A stretch of DNA of 64,000 nt from Alphaproteobacteria bacterium (GCA_030427145.1 JAUHWT010000006.1:1-64000), one strand, 5' to 3'; positions 32,610-41,888 are shown, counted from the first letter of the stretch. The notes: generated by a model not told the origin, from the sequence alone. Made by a program: numbers and translations.

Positions 32610-34694
32610 ATGGGACGGGACAGGGTTCGGTTGGGTGTGGATATTGGCGGGACGTTTACGGACGTCGTGCTGGAAGTGGGCGAGGCGCGGTTTTCGACCA
32701 AGGTTTTGACCACCTATGCCGCTCCGGAGGACGCGATACTCGACGGGATGGGGCAGGTCTGTGCGGCGGCGGGGATCGGGCCGGGGGATATTGACCAGAT
32801 CATCCATGGCACGACGCTGGCGACCAATGCGCTGATTGAGCGGCGGGGGGCAAAGACAGCGCTGATTACCACGAAAGGCTTTCGGGATGTCATCGAGATG
32901 CGCACCGAGAGCCGGTTTGAGCAGTATGACTTGAATTTGGAGCTGCCCGAGCCTCTGCTGCCACGGCAGCAGCGGTTTGTGGTGAACGAGCGCATGGATG
33001 CGGGCGGCAATGTGCTGGTGCCGCTCGACCGCGCCGAGGTTGAGGCGCTGGCCGATGAGATTGCCGGGGCGGGGTTTGAAAGCGTGGCGGTGGGGCTGAT
33101 CCATTCGTATCTGAATGACGCCCATGAGCGGATGGTGCGGGAGGTTCTGGAGAAACGGCTGCCGGAGGTGATGGTGTCGATCTCCTCGGAAGTGTCGCCG
33201 CAGATGCGGGAATATGAGCGGTTCAATACGGTGGTGGCGAACGCCTATATCAAGCCGCTGATCAAGTCCTATCTGGGCCGTCTGAAGGGGCGGCTGGCGG
33301 ATAAGGGCGCGGTGTGTCCGGTGTTTTTGATGCATTCGGGGGGCGGGATTATTTCGCTGGAGAATGCGGCGGATTTCCCGGTGCGGCTGGTGGAAAGCGG
33401 CCCGGCGGGGGGCGCGGTTTTTGCGGCAAATATCGCGGCGCGGTATGGGCTCGACAAGGTTCTGTCGTTTGACATGGGCGGGACGACTGCGAAAATTTGT
33501 CTGATCAAAAACCAGGTACCGAAGACCTCGCGGGTGTTTGAGGTGGCGCGAACCTACCGGTTCAAGAAGGGGTCGGGGATGCCGATCTCGATCCCGGTGA
33601 TCGACATGGTGGAGATCGGCGCGGGCGGCGGGTCGCTCGCGCATGTGGATGCGATGCGCCAGATCCGGGTGGGGCCGGAAAGCGCGGGGTCGGAGCCGGG
33701 ACCGGCCTGTTACGGGCGCGGTGGCGAGCGGCCGGCGGTGACGGATGCGGATCTGGTGCTGGGGCGGCTTGACCCGGAAAATTTCGCGGGCGGCTCGATC
33801 CGGCTCGATGCGGAGGGGTCGCGGGGGGCTCTGACGACGCATTTGGGTGAGGCGCTCGGCATGGAAGCGGAAGAGGCGGCGTTTGGGCTGGCGGAGGTTG
33901 TGGACGAGAACATGGCCAATGCGGCGCGGGTTCATGCGGTGGAAAATGGCGAGGATCTGGCCGGGTACACCATGATTGCCTTCGGGGGCGCGGCACCGCT
34001 GCACGCGGGGCGGCTTTGCGAGAAGCTTGGGGTGTCGCGGCTGCTGGTACCGCCGGGGGCCGGGGTTGGCTCGGCCATCGGGTTTTTGCGCGCGCCGTTC
34101 AGTTTCGAGGCGAACCGGTCGGTTTACATGCGGCTCTCGAAATTTGACCCGGAAGCGATCCGCGGGCTGCTCGATGAGCTGCGGGCGGAGGCGACGGGAT
34201 TTGTGCGCAACTGTGACGCGGAGGCGGAGATCTTCGCGGAGTTCCGGGTCTACATGCGCTATGCCGGGCAGGGCTGGGAGATCCCGGTGGTGCTGGAGAC
34301 GCGGGATGCGGAGGCGCCGGATGCGGCGCGGTATCAGGCCCTGTTCGAGGCGGATTACGAGCGGCTGTTCGGGCGGGTCGTGACGGGGATGGACGTGGAA
34401 ATTACCGTCTGGGCGGTGAATGCGACCACGGCGCCGGAGCCGGTGGGGCGGGTTGCGGCGGGGTCTGGTGACAGCGTTGTCGAGCCCGGTGAAACGCGGC
34501 GGATGTTTGATCCGGTCTCGGCGGAATTTGTGGAGGCGGGCGTTTTTGCGCGGAGCGATCTGGGCACCGGTCAGCGGATTTCGGGGCCGGCGGCGGTGAC
34601 GGAGGATGAGACCACGGTGATCGTGCCGGCGAGCCGTGATGCGGTGCGCCAGCCGGACGGGTGCATCGACGTGATGATCAGGGAAGGAGCGTGA
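32610..34694 (+). CDS. hyuA: Hydantoinase/oxoprolinase subunit A (HyuA)
   Basis: The product has 694 residues. The N-terminal ATPase-like signature LGVDIGGTFTDVV and the later HGTTLATNALIERRGAKTALITTKGFRDVIEM are the HyuA hallmark. FDMGGTTAKICLI (second phosphate loop) and FGGAAPLHAG follow. The family hydrolyses hydantoins or 5-oxoproline using ATP together with HyuB. The stop and the start of hyuB are 2 nt apart. It lies in the same direction as and close behind the dipeptide-type ABC transporter, which is a plausible importer of its substrate. ATP dependence is inferred. Confidence 0.88.
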   Translation: MGRDRVRLGVDIGGTFTDVVLEVGEARFSTKVLTTYAAPEDAILDGMGQVCAAAGIGPGDIDQIIHGTTLATNALIERRGAKTALITTKGFRDVIEMRTESRFEQYDLNLELPEPLLPRQQRFVVNERMDAGGNVLVPLDRAEVEALADEIAGAGFESVAVGLIHSYLNDAHERMVREVLEKRLPEVMVSISSEVSPQMREYERFNTVVANAYIKPLIKSYLGRLKGRLADKGAVCPVFLMHSGGGIISLENAADFPVRLVESGPAGGAVFAANIAARYGLDKVLSFDMGGTTAKICLIKNQVPKTSRVFEVARTYRFKKGSGMPISIPVIDMVEIGAGGGSLAHVDAMRQIRVGPESAGSEPGPACYGRGGERPAVTDADLVLGRLDPENFAGGSIRLDAEGSRGALTTHLGEALGMEAEEAAFGLAEVVDENMANAARVHAVENGEDLAGYTMIAFGGAAPLHAGRLCEKLGVSRLLVPPGAGVGSAIGFLRAPFSFEANRSVYMRLSKFDPEAIRGLLDELRAEATGFVRNCDAEAEIFAEFRVYMRYAGQGWEIPVVLETRDAEAPDAARYQALFEADYERLFGRVVTGMDVEITVWAVNATTAPEPVGRVAAGSGDSVVEPGETRRMFDPVSAEFVEAGVFARSDLGTGQRISGPAAVTEDETTVIVPASRDAVRQPDGCIDVMIREGA

Positions 34695-34696
34695 GC

Positions 34697-36388
34697 ATGG
34701 CGGAGCGGTCAAACGTGGCCTGGCAGGTGATGTGGAACCGGCTGATTTCCGTGGTCGAGGAACAGGCGCAGGCCCTGGTGCGCACGGCGTTTTCCACCTC
34801 GGTGCGGGAGGCGGGTGACCTGTCGGCGGGGGTGTATGACGCGCGGGGTCGGATGCTGGCCCAGGCGGTGACGGGGACGCCAGGGCATGTAAACGCGATG
34901 GCGGATGCGGTGGCGCATTTTATTCGGCGCATCGGGCGACAGAATATTTTTGAAGGCGACGTGTATCTCACGAACGATCCCTGGGAAGGGACGGGGCATC
35001 TGCATGATTTCACGGTGGTCAGCCCCGCCTTTCACGACGGTGTTCTGGTCGGGTTTTTTGCCTGTACGGCCCATGTGGTCGATGTGGGCGGGCGCGGATT
35101 TGGCGCGGACGGGGCGAGCGTTTATGAGGAGGGGATTTACCTGCCCATCATGAAGTTTGCCGAGCGTGGCGAGGTGGATCAGACGCTGATCCGGATCGTG
35201 CGCGGCAATGTGCGGGAACCGGACCAGGTGGTGGGGGATCTCTATGCGCTGGCGTCGTGCAACGGGATCGGGCAGCGGCGGCTCGCGGACATGATGGCGG
35301 AGTTTGGGCTGGGCGATCTTGAGGAGGTGGCGGAGTTCATTCTGGAGAACTCAAAACGCGCGACGCTGGAGCGGATTGCGGCGCTGCCCCGGAAGAGTGC
35401 CGAAGGGTCGATGACGGTGGACGGGTTTGACACTCCGATCACGCTTGCGGTGCGGCTGTCGGTGGAGGAGACACGGATTGTCTGTGACTTCGCCGGGACC
35501 TCGCCGGTGGATGCGAAGGGGATCAACTGCCCGAAGGTCTATGCCAAGGCCTATGCCTGTTACGCGCTGAAATGTGCGATTGCGCCGGAGATCCCGAACA
35601 ATGCCGGGTCTCTGGAGCCGTTTGAGATGGAGGCACCGGAGGGGACGATCGTGAACGCGGTGCATCCCGCGCCGGTGGCGTTGCGGCATATCATTGGGCA
35701 TTTCGTGCCGGATGCGGTGTATGACGCGCTCGATAAGATCATTCCCGGCGTGGTGCCTGCGGAAGGGGCCGGGTGCCTGTGCAATTTCCAGGTGTCGCTG
35801 CGGCCGGCACCTGGGCGTGAGGGCGTGCGGGCGGAGGTGCTGGCGTTCAACTCCGGCGGGTCCGGGGCGCGGCCGAAGCATGACGGGCTGAATGCGACGG
35901 CGTTTCCCTCGGGTGTCATGACCATGCCGATTGAGGCGACGGAGCACGCGGGACCGGTCGTGATCTGGCGCAAGGAGCTGCGGCCGGACAGTGGCGGCGT
36001 GGGTGCGCGGCGCGGGGGCCTGGGGCAGTATATGGAGGTGGGTGCCCGTGAGGGGCATGAGTTTGACTTCCAGGCGATGTTCGACCGGGTGCGGCATCCG
36101 GCGCGGGGGCGTCAGGGCGGCGGTCCGGGGGGCGTGACGGAGATCGGCCAGGATGACGGCACGGAAATGCGCGGCAAGGGCAAGCAGTTTGTGCCGGAGG
36201 GGCGGCGGGTTCTGCTCTCGCTTCCGGGCGGTGCGGGCTATGGCGCGGCGGCGGACCGGGACCCGGACCTGGTGCGGCGTGACCTGGTGCGCGGCTACAT
36301 CTCGGCGGAGGCGGCCGAGCGGGATTACGGCATGAGTGCGGACGAGGTGGCGGAGGTTCTGGAGGTGGCGCGCGGGGGCGGCGGGTGA
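34697..36388 (+). CDS. hyuB: Hydantoinase/oxoprolinase subunit B (HyuB)
   Basis: From ATG 34697 (AAGGAG 7 nt upstream) the product has 563 residues. The HyuB pattern is plain: SVREAGDLSAGVYDARGRMLAQAVTGTPGHVNAM, DVYLTNDPWEGTGHLHDFTVVSPAF, and the late GARRGGLGQYM and LSLPGGAGYG blocks. It would form the heteromer with HyuA that opens a hydantoin or lactam ring. The stop codon is followed by a 170-nt gap and then the outer-membrane protein gene. Confidence 0.88.
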   Translation: MAERSNVAWQVMWNRLISVVEEQAQALVRTAFSTSVREAGDLSAGVYDARGRMLAQAVTGTPGHVNAMADAVAHFIRRIGRQNIFEGDVYLTNDPWEGTGHLHDFTVVSPAFHDGVLVGFFACTAHVVDVGGRGFGADGASVYEEGIYLPIMKFAERGEVDQTLIRIVRGNVREPDQVVGDLYALASCNGIGQRRLADMMAEFGLGDLEEVAEFILENSKRATLERIAALPRKSAEGSMTVDGFDTPITLAVRLSVEETRIVCDFAGTSPVDAKGINCPKVYAKAYACYALKCAIAPEIPNNAGSLEPFEMEAPEGTIVNAVHPAPVALRHIIGHFVPDAVYDALDKIIPGVVPAEGAGCLCNFQVSLRPAPGREGVRAEVLAFNSGGSGARPKHDGLNATAFPSGVMTMPIEATEHAGPVVIWRKELRPDSGGVGARRGGLGQYMEVGAREGHEFDFQAMFDRVRHPARGRQGGGPGGVTEIGQDDGTEMRGKGKQFVPEGRRVLLSLPGGAGYGAAADRDPDLVRRDLVRGYISAEAAERDYGMSADEVAEVLEVARGGGG

Positions 36389-36558
36389 CGGCCGGGCCGG
36401 TTTAAAGGTTTAAGTTTTGCGGGGTTTTTGGGCAAAAAATACCCGCCAAAACCCGTTCAATCCGGGATTTTCCTTTGTTAGCAAGGTGTTTACGTTTTCT
36501 GGCGCATAGTCGGCCCATCCACCAGTGACGGTGGAGAAATGTGTATGGAGAATCCGAC

Positions 36559-37638
36559 ATGTTACGACCGGCCCGGCATGGCATCGTAATCGCGTGTGCA
36601 ACAACCTCACTGGCATCCGCGGTTTCGGCGGCAGGCATCGAACGTGCGGGACCATCGAGCCGGGTTCTGTTTGAGACGGGACGCTATGTCGAGTTCTCCG
36701 GAACCTATGCAAATCCCGATCTGTCGGGTGAGGGCGGGGAGTTTCCGCCGGGCACGCCGATCCCAGGAACGACCGGGAACATACTGGACAGCTTCACGAA
36801 TTTCGGTGCGGCCTACAAGGCGGACATCAATGACCGGATGTCCTATGCGATTATTCTGGACCAGCCTTACGGGGTGTCGCTAAGCTACCCGCGGGGGCTT
36901 TATGACGGGACCTCCGCGACCATCGACACGACGACGCTGACGGGCGTTCTGGCCTATGACATCACGCCGGCGGTGAAGGCCTGGGCCGGGGTCCGGGCGC
37001 AGCGCATGTCGGCGGACGGGGCGATTCCCTTCCTCGGCGATTACACCATCGAGACGGATACGGATATTGGCTACGGCTACATGCTGGGCGTGGCCTATCA
37101 GAAGCCGGAAATCGCATTGCGGGTGGCCCTGAGTTATTACTCCGCCATCGAGCAGGAGTTCGAGACGGTTGAGTTTGGTGCCATCGACGGCACGCTGGAG
37201 GTGGAGACGCCGCAGCAGGTGGTGCTTGAGTTCCAGTCGGGCATTGCGGTGGATACGCTGGTGTTCGGCTCCATCCGCTGGGTCGACTGGCCGCAGTTTG
37301 AGATCGATCCGCAGAACTACCCGCTGGATATTCCGCTGGTCTCCTATGAGAAGCCGTGGACGGCCTATTCGCTGGGCATCGGACGGCAGTTCACCGACCG
37401 CATCGCAGGTGCGTTTGAGGTGCGGTACGAGCCGCAGACGGACACCGTGCAGCCCGCCCTCGGGCCGGTGGATGGCGGCACGTTCCTGACGGCCTCGATG
37501 AGCTATGACATGGAGCCGTTCACGATCTCGGGCGGCGTGACCTATGGCTGGCTCGGGAGCGCGGAGAACGAGCTTGGCTCCAGCTTTGACGACGGCACCA
37601 TCCAGGGCATCGGGTTCCGGATCTCGTACAACTTCTGA
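36559..37638 (+). CDS. FadL/OmpP1-family outer-membrane protein
   Basis: From ATG 36559 (GGAG upstream) the product has 359 residues. A signal peptide (IVIACATTSLASAVSAAG) precedes an antiparallel-beta body with alternating hydrophobic residues and a terminal aromatic (ends GIGFRISYNF, the C-terminal Phe used by the Bam machinery). ADINDRMSYAIILDQPYGVSLSYP and the extracellular-loop-rich SATIDTTTLTGVLAYDITPAVKAWAGVRAQ fit FadL-like channels for hydrophobic compounds, although the N-terminal hatch motif NPA is not seen. Substrate unknown. Confidence 0.75.
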   Translation: MLRPARHGIVIACATTSLASAVSAAGIERAGPSSRVLFETGRYVEFSGTYANPDLSGEGGEFPPGTPIPGTTGNILDSFTNFGAAYKADINDRMSYAIILDQPYGVSLSYPRGLYDGTSATIDTTTLTGVLAYDITPAVKAWAGVRAQRMSADGAIPFLGDYTIETDTDIGYGYMLGVAYQKPEIALRVALSYYSAIEQEFETVEFGAIDGTLEVETPQQVVLEFQSGIAVDTLVFGSIRWVDWPQFEIDPQNYPLDIPLVSYEKPWTAYSLGIGRQFTDRIAGAFEVRYEPQTDTVQPALGPVDGGTFLTASMSYDMEPFTISGGVTYGWLGSAENELGSSFDDGTIQGIGFRISYNF

Positions 37639-37645
37639 GGCGGGT

Positions 37646-37840
37646 CCGGGCACGAAACAAAGGGGCTTCAGCCCCGCCGTGCCTGCGCCGGACCGGCCGG
37701 GAGGGCCGGCGCACTTTGACGTTGGCTCAACGGTGAGAGCGAAGAGGTACACGACGCAATAAAATTGCGACGCACGGTTGTTGGGGCCCCAGCCCCCGGT
37801 CCGGCGCAGGCACGGCTCCGCTCATGGCTGAAATGTCCCG
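37646..37840 (-). repeat. Family B palindromic element, copy B8, full length
   Basis: Reverse orientation, starting 8 nt after the OMP stop codon. Arms are perfect (CCTGCGCCGGACCGG and CCGGTCCGGCGCAGG). Could double as the OMP terminator structure. Confidence 0.9.
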
Positions 37841-37850
37841 GTGAGGCGGG

Positions 37851-38762
37851 TTAAAGTCCGTTCCGGTTTGCGTAGGCGCCGGGTGACAGGCCCTCGTGCC
37901 GGGCGAAGGCGAGGCCGAATGCGCTGGCGGAGCCGTAGCCGACCTTCATGGCTATTTCCGTAATGGTCAAACCGCCCTGCCGCAGCAGGGTTTTGGCGAC
38001 CGCCATGCGCCAGGCGGTTGCGTATTCCATTGGGGCGCGGCCGACCTGCCTGCGGAACCGCTCGAAAAAGCCGGATCGGGACATGCCGGCCGCCCGTGCC
38101 ATCTCAGAGACGGAGAGGGGGCTGTCCGCCTGCGTGTGGATACGTTGCAAGGCATCAACGAGTTGCGGATCCGACAGTCCGCGCAGGAGCCCCGGCGGCA
38201 GGGTTGCGGCCGGGCCGGAGCGCAGGGCCTCGATCAGCAGGACTTCCAGCAACCGTTCCAAAACCATCCCGCGGCCCGGCCGGTCGGCGCGGGTTTCCTC
38301 GTGGATGACCGGCACCAGGGCCGTCAGGCGGCCTTGCCCCGACACGTGGATCATTTCGGGCAGCAGGGACACGAGCAGGTCGCTGGCGGGTGTGTCGAAG
38401 CGGCAATGTCCGACCAGGGCGCGCATATCGACCGGGGCTTCCGACGCGCCGAGCCGGAACCGACCGGGGCCGGTTTCAAGTGGCATGCGTGGTGCATGCG
38501 GCGGCGGGGGCACCATGCTCGACATGGTAAAGCCATGGAGGTGGGGGATCAGCACGAAATCCCCGCCCGTCAGCGTGACCGGTTCGCGCCCTGTGACATG
38601 CAACCGGCACTGGCCTTCGACCATTGCGCAATAGAAGGGGCTGGACAGGTCGTGGCGCTCCACCATCCATTTCCCGCCCGCCTCGACCATCTTGGATATG
38701 GAGAGCGCGGGCCGGAGCAGGGTCACGACGCTGGACAGGGGATCGGCGGGGGTATCGGGCAT
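37851..38762 (-). CDS. AraC-family regulator with N-terminal cupin
   Basis: From ATG 38762 the product has 303 residues. The N-terminal cupin includes PFYCAMVEGQCRLHV and VTLTGGDFVLIPHLHGF (sensor pocket). The C-terminal double HTH runs from about 205: PLSVSEMARAAGMSRSGFFERFRRQVGRAPMEYATAWRM, then GGLTITEIAMKVGYGSASAFGLAFARHEGLSPGAY. It is divergent from an alpha/beta hydrolase gene (starts 106 nt apart), its likely target. Inducer unknown. Longer in-frame starts at 38795 and 38828 lack ribosome-binding sites. Confidence 0.85.
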   Translation of the reverse strand: MPDTPADPLSSVVTLLRPALSISKMVEAGGKWMVERHDLSSPFYCAMVEGQCRLHVTGREPVTLTGGDFVLIPHLHGFTMSSMVPPPPHAPRMPLETGPGRFRLGASEAPVDMRALVGHCRFDTPASDLLVSLLPEMIHVSGQGRLTALVPVIHEETRADRPGRGMVLERLLEVLLIEALRSGPAATLPPGLLRGLSDPQLVDALQRIHTQADSPLSVSEMARAAGMSRSGFFERFRRQVGRAPMEYATAWRMAVAKTLLRQGGLTITEIAMKVGYGSASAFGLAFARHEGLSPGAYANRNGL

Positions 38763-38868
38763 GGTTCTGGACGAATGATGGATGATAATGGACATCTGAA
38801 TATAGAATGAACGGATGCGGCCGTCCATCTACCCGCTACGGCCAATTATCCCGAAAGAAAATATTCCC

Positions 38869-39813
38869 ATGAACAGACTGATAACCGTTGCCCGCGACCT
38901 GCCGACACCGGAGCCGGAGATGACCGTTGCCTATACGCCGGTCCGGTTGCCGATGCCGGGGCGCCAGCCTCTTGAGGTGCGCCTGACCGCGCCCGCTACC
39001 GGGAAGGGCCTGCCCATCGTGATCCTGTCGCATGGCTTTGGTCCCTCGAATTATATTCCCTCAAAGGACGGCTATGCCCCGCTTGCGCAGTTCTGGGCGG
39101 AGCGGGGTGTGGCGGTGCTTCAGCCGACCCATGCCAGTTCGCGGGTCGGCGGGCTTGATCCCGATCTGCCCAATGGGCCGTTTTTCTGGCGCGAGAGGGT
39201 GGCGGAAATGCGGGCCATTTTGGATCAGCTGGCGGAGGTCGAGCGGCAGGCGCCCGCGGTGGCAGGGCGGCTGGACCATTACCGGATTGCGGTGGCCGGG
39301 CATTCCTTTGGCGGGCATACCTGCGGTCTTCTGCTCGGGGCGGGCCTGGACGGCGAGGCGTTTTCCGACCCGCGCATCCGGGCCGGAATTCTGCTGGCGG
39401 CTCCGGGCCGGGGCGGTACGGACCTGACCCCGGACCATGCGGAGCGGTTTCCTTTCTTTGATGTGGATTTTGGCGGGATCAGCGTGCCGATCCTCGTGGT
39501 TTGCGGTGACGGGGACGACCCGCATTTCACGCCCCGCGGTCCGGAATGGCACGCCGATGCCTTCCACGATGCGCCCGGTGCCGACGCCCTGCTGACGATC
39601 AGGGGCGTGGGTCATGGCCTGGGCGGAATAGCGGGATGGGACGCGCGTGAGACCGAAACGGAGAACCCCGACGCGCTGGAGGCCACGCGGCGGCTGACGC
39701 TGGCCTGGTTGCGGAGCAGGTTTGACATGGAGCCTGACGCCTGGGAACACAGCCGACGCTCGCTGAGGGAAAGTGCTGCGTCTGTTGCGGAGATCACCTT
39801 GGGGAAGGGGTGA
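38869..39813 (+). CDS. Alpha/beta hydrolase, dienelactone-hydrolase-like
   Basis: From ATG 38869 the product has 314 residues. GKGLPIVILSHGFGPSNYIPSK holds the oxyanion-hole HG; the nucleophile elbow is GHSFGGHTCG; the Asp/His members are likely in ILVVCGDGDDPHF and the late GVGHGLGG. No signal peptide is seen. It follows the COG4188 layout. The divergent AraC gene suggests inducible use of an ester or lactone. Repeat B9 begins 54 nt after the stop. Confidence 0.8.
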   Translation: MNRLITVARDLPTPEPEMTVAYTPVRLPMPGRQPLEVRLTAPATGKGLPIVILSHGFGPSNYIPSKDGYAPLAQFWAERGVAVLQPTHASSRVGGLDPDLPNGPFFWRERVAEMRAILDQLAEVERQAPAVAGRLDHYRIAVAGHSFGGHTCGLLLGAGLDGEAFSDPRIRAGILLAAPGRGGTDLTPDHAERFPFFDVDFGGISVPILVVCGDGDDPHFTPRGPEWHADAFHDAPGADALLTIRGVGHGLGGIAGWDARETETENPDALEATRRLTLAWLRSRFDMEPDAWEHSRRSLRESAASVAEITLGKG

Positions 39814-39866
39814 ATGTTGGCGGTGGGTTTTTTAAGCGGGACGGGAGGGGTTTGCGGCAGTGCGAC

Positions 39867-40045
39867 CCCGGGCACGGAACAGAGGGGCTTCAGCCCCGCC
39901 GTGCCTGCGCCGGACCGGCCGGGAGGGCCGGCGCATGTAGACGTTTGCTCAACGGTGAGAGCGAAGAGGTACACGACGCCATGAAATTGCGACGCACGGA
40001 TGTTGGGAGCGCCAGCCCCCGGTCCGGCGCAGGCACGGCTCCGCT
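39867..40045 (-). repeat. Family B palindromic element, copy B9, full length
   Basis: Reverse orientation, very similar to B8 including the internal CTCAACGGTGAGAGCGAAGAG stretch region; arms perfect. The gap 39814-40132 holds this and the trpS leader promoter. Confidence 0.9.
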
Positions 40046-40132
40046 TATGTGCGGAAGTGTGTCACAGATAAGCTTCGTGGGTTTTCAACCAAATGATTGA
40101 CGGGTGCGCGCGGCGGCGATAGGCAGTGGGCC

Positions 40133-40180
40133 ATGGAAAACATGACGATCATCGCAATGAACTGGTGGCTGGCCTCCTGA
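40133..40180 (+). CDS. trpS leader peptide (MENMTIIAMNWWLAS)
   Basis: A 15-codon frame with tandem Trp codons TGG TGG at 40163-40168 ends at TGA 40178, upstream of a terminator and the trpS gene. The adjacent Trp codons and the overlapping competing stems show that ribosome stalling during Trp-tRNA shortage controls transcription into trpS. The start has only a weak purine-rich site (AGGCAGTGGGCC). Other Met codons in frame would still translate the WW pair. Confidence 0.8.
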   Translation: MENMTIIAMNWWLAS

Positions 40181-40218
40181 CAGGGTGGCCGGATGACCAG
40201 ATGTATTCCGAGGCCGCC
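40169..40218 (+). promoter_or_regulatory. Attenuator pairing region: protector stem and anti-terminator
   Basis: Segment 1 CTGGCC (40169-40174), just behind the Trp codons, pairs with segment 2 GGCCGG (40187-40192). Segment 2, as GGTGGCC (40184-40190), can instead pair with segment 3 GGCCGCC (40212-40218) with one G-U, which destroys the terminator. A ribosome stalled on TGG TGG covers segment 1 and frees segment 2. Confidence 0.75.
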
Positions 40219-40239
40219 GCGTGGGCGGCCTTTTGTTTT
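40212..40239 (+). terminator. trpS attenuator terminator
   Basis: GGCCGCC and GGCGGCC form a 7-bp GC stem with a 5-nt loop, followed by TTTTGTTTT. It ends 47 nt before the trpS ATG. Confidence 0.85.
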
Positions 40240-40285
40240 CCAGGGCTTACTGACGCGGCGCCTCGTTTTTTAGGGGACAACGCAC

Positions 40286-41287
40286 ATGAACAGACCAACC
40301 ATTCTGACGGGTGACCGCACCACGGGGCCGCTGCATATCGGGCATTATGCGGGCTCGCTGGCCAACCGGCTGCGGTATCAGGACAGCCATGAACAGTTTC
40401 TGCTGCTGGCCGATGCCCAGGCGCTGACGGACAACGCCCATGACCCGGAGAAGGTGCGGCGCAACGTGATGGAGGTGGCGCTGGATTACCTGGCCGTGGG
40501 GATTGATCCCGGTCGCACCACCATCTGTCTGCAGTCGCATCTGCCGGCTCTGGCGGAGCTGTCGATGCTTTACCTGAACTTCGTCACGGTGGCGCGGCTG
40601 GAACGCAACCCGACGATCAAGGACGAGATTCGGGTGCGCGGGTTCGGGCGGGATATTCCCGCGGGGTTCCTGTGCTACCCGGCGGCCCAGGCGGCGGATA
40701 TTACGGGTTTCAGGGCGACGGTGGTGCCGGTCGGTGAGGATCAGGCGCCGCTGATCGAGCAGACCAATGAGATCGTGAGGCGGATCAACGCAACCGCGGG
40801 CCGCGAGGTGCTGCCCGAGGCGCAGGCGGTCATCCCTAAAGCCGGTCGGTTGCCGGGGATCGATGGCAGGGCCAAGATGTCGAAATCGGGTGGCAACGCC
40901 ATTCCGCTCTCCGTTTCGCCTGACGAGATCCGCAAGGCGGTCAGGGCGATGTTCACGGACCCCAATCACCTGCGGGTTGAGGACCCGGGGCGGGTCGAAG
41001 GGAATGTGGTTTTTACGTACCTGGACGCGTTCGACGGGGACCAGGAGGGGCTTGAGGATCTGAAGGCCTGGTACCGGCGCGGCGGGCTTGGTGACAGCAA
41101 GATCAAGGCGCGGCTGGAGGGCATTCTACAGGAGCTTATCGCCCCAATTCGGGAGCGCAGGGCGCAGCTGGCGCGGGACCCGGGGTATATTCTTGACGTG
41201 ATCCGGGACGGTACGGACCGGGCGCGGGAGCGCACCGAAGCGACCAAACGGGATGTGGTGGATGCCCTGGGGCTGTTTCAGTTGTAA
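40286..41287 (+). CDS. trpS: Tryptophan--tRNA ligase
   Basis: The product has 333 residues, the normal class-I TrpRS length. The HIGH motif is HIGH at 17-20 (GPLHIGHYAGSL) and KMSKS is at 197-201. The opening ILTGDRTTGPLHIGHYAGSL and AAQAADITGFRATVVPVGEDQAPLIEQT resemble the TrpRS type common in Gram-positive bacteria more than the SGIQPSG-type TrpRS that I associate with alphaproteobacteria, so this may be an accessory second enzyme. Its expression is controlled by the attenuator in front, which would raise it when charged Trp-tRNA is scarce. Confidence 0.92.
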   Translation: MNRPTILTGDRTTGPLHIGHYAGSLANRLRYQDSHEQFLLLADAQALTDNAHDPEKVRRNVMEVALDYLAVGIDPGRTTICLQSHLPALAELSMLYLNFVTVARLERNPTIKDEIRVRGFGRDIPAGFLCYPAAQAADITGFRATVVPVGEDQAPLIEQTNEIVRRINATAGREVLPEAQAVIPKAGRLPGIDGRAKMSKSGGNAIPLSVSPDEIRKAVRAMFTDPNHLRVEDPGRVEGNVVFTYLDAFDGDQEGLEDLKAWYRRGGLGDSKIKARLEGILQELIAPIRERRAQLARDPGYILDVIRDGTDRARERTEATKRDVVDALGLFQL

Positions 41288-41475
41288 ATGAGGGGATGCG
41301 AACGGGCACGGGCATTTGTGCAATCGTGCCGTGCGGTATTGTGCGTCGACGCAGGTGATCGCTTCGTCCAGTCTATGTGTATCGGAAGCCGGACGCTTCC
41401 TGGACCACCGTAAGTTTGGCAGACAAAACCCCCGTTTCGGGGGCCGCTGCCGCTCGGCCTGACGAAAGAGACATC

Positions 41476-41871
41476 ATGTTGATCTACCACGAAATGGAAG
41501 CGGCCATGCCGGCGAATGATCCCGACCGCTATGCCGCGCTTCTGGCGGAGGATTTTGAATATGTCCGCCACAGATCGCAGGACACCATTGGACGCGCGGC
41601 AATGCGCGATCTTCTGAAAAAGGTCTGGCGTCCAGGGAACCGCGTCATCGAGGGCATGCGCTGCCTCTATGAGAATGATGATATCCTGGTGGTGCACATG
41701 ATCCTGTCCTTTGCCAGCGGATCGCGCGAGGGCGCCATGGTTGTTCATCACAAGCGTGGCGGCCGCATCGTGCGGATCGAGTCCGGTGTCTCGGACCTCC
41801 CGGGCGGTGTCGCCGCGTCGGCGCCACCGCATCCGGAAAGCGCTTCCGTTCCCCACCAAACCAGCCTTTGA
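41476..41871 (+). CDS. SnoaL/NTF2-like protein
   Basis: The product has 131 residues from ATG 41476 (GAAAGAG upstream). The N-terminal helix-loop MLIYHEMEAAMPANDPDRYAALLAEDFEYVRH, the RAAMRDLLKKVW helix and the strands VIEGMRCLYENDDILVVHMILSFASG and GAMVVHHKRGGRIVRIES make the NTF2-like cone fold likely. The Ala/Pro-rich end is probably disordered. Function unknown; 17 nt separates it from the next small gene, so they form an operon. A CCCCCG/CGGGGG hairpin with an A-tract before it lies at about 41426-41443, upstream. Confidence 0.7.
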   Translation: MLIYHEMEAAMPANDPDRYAALLAEDFEYVRHRSQDTIGRAAMRDLLKKVWRPGNRVIEGMRCLYENDDILVVHMILSFASGSREGAMVVHHKRGGRIVRIESGVSDLPGGVAASAPPHPESASVPHQTSL

Positions 41872-41888
41872 AACGAAAGGAAAATCCC

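Noticed and set aside
37646-40045. Repeats B8 and B9 as plain terminators
   Set aside because: They follow genes closely but lack T-tracts, and the same element also lies in divergent promoter gaps (B4, B6, B10).
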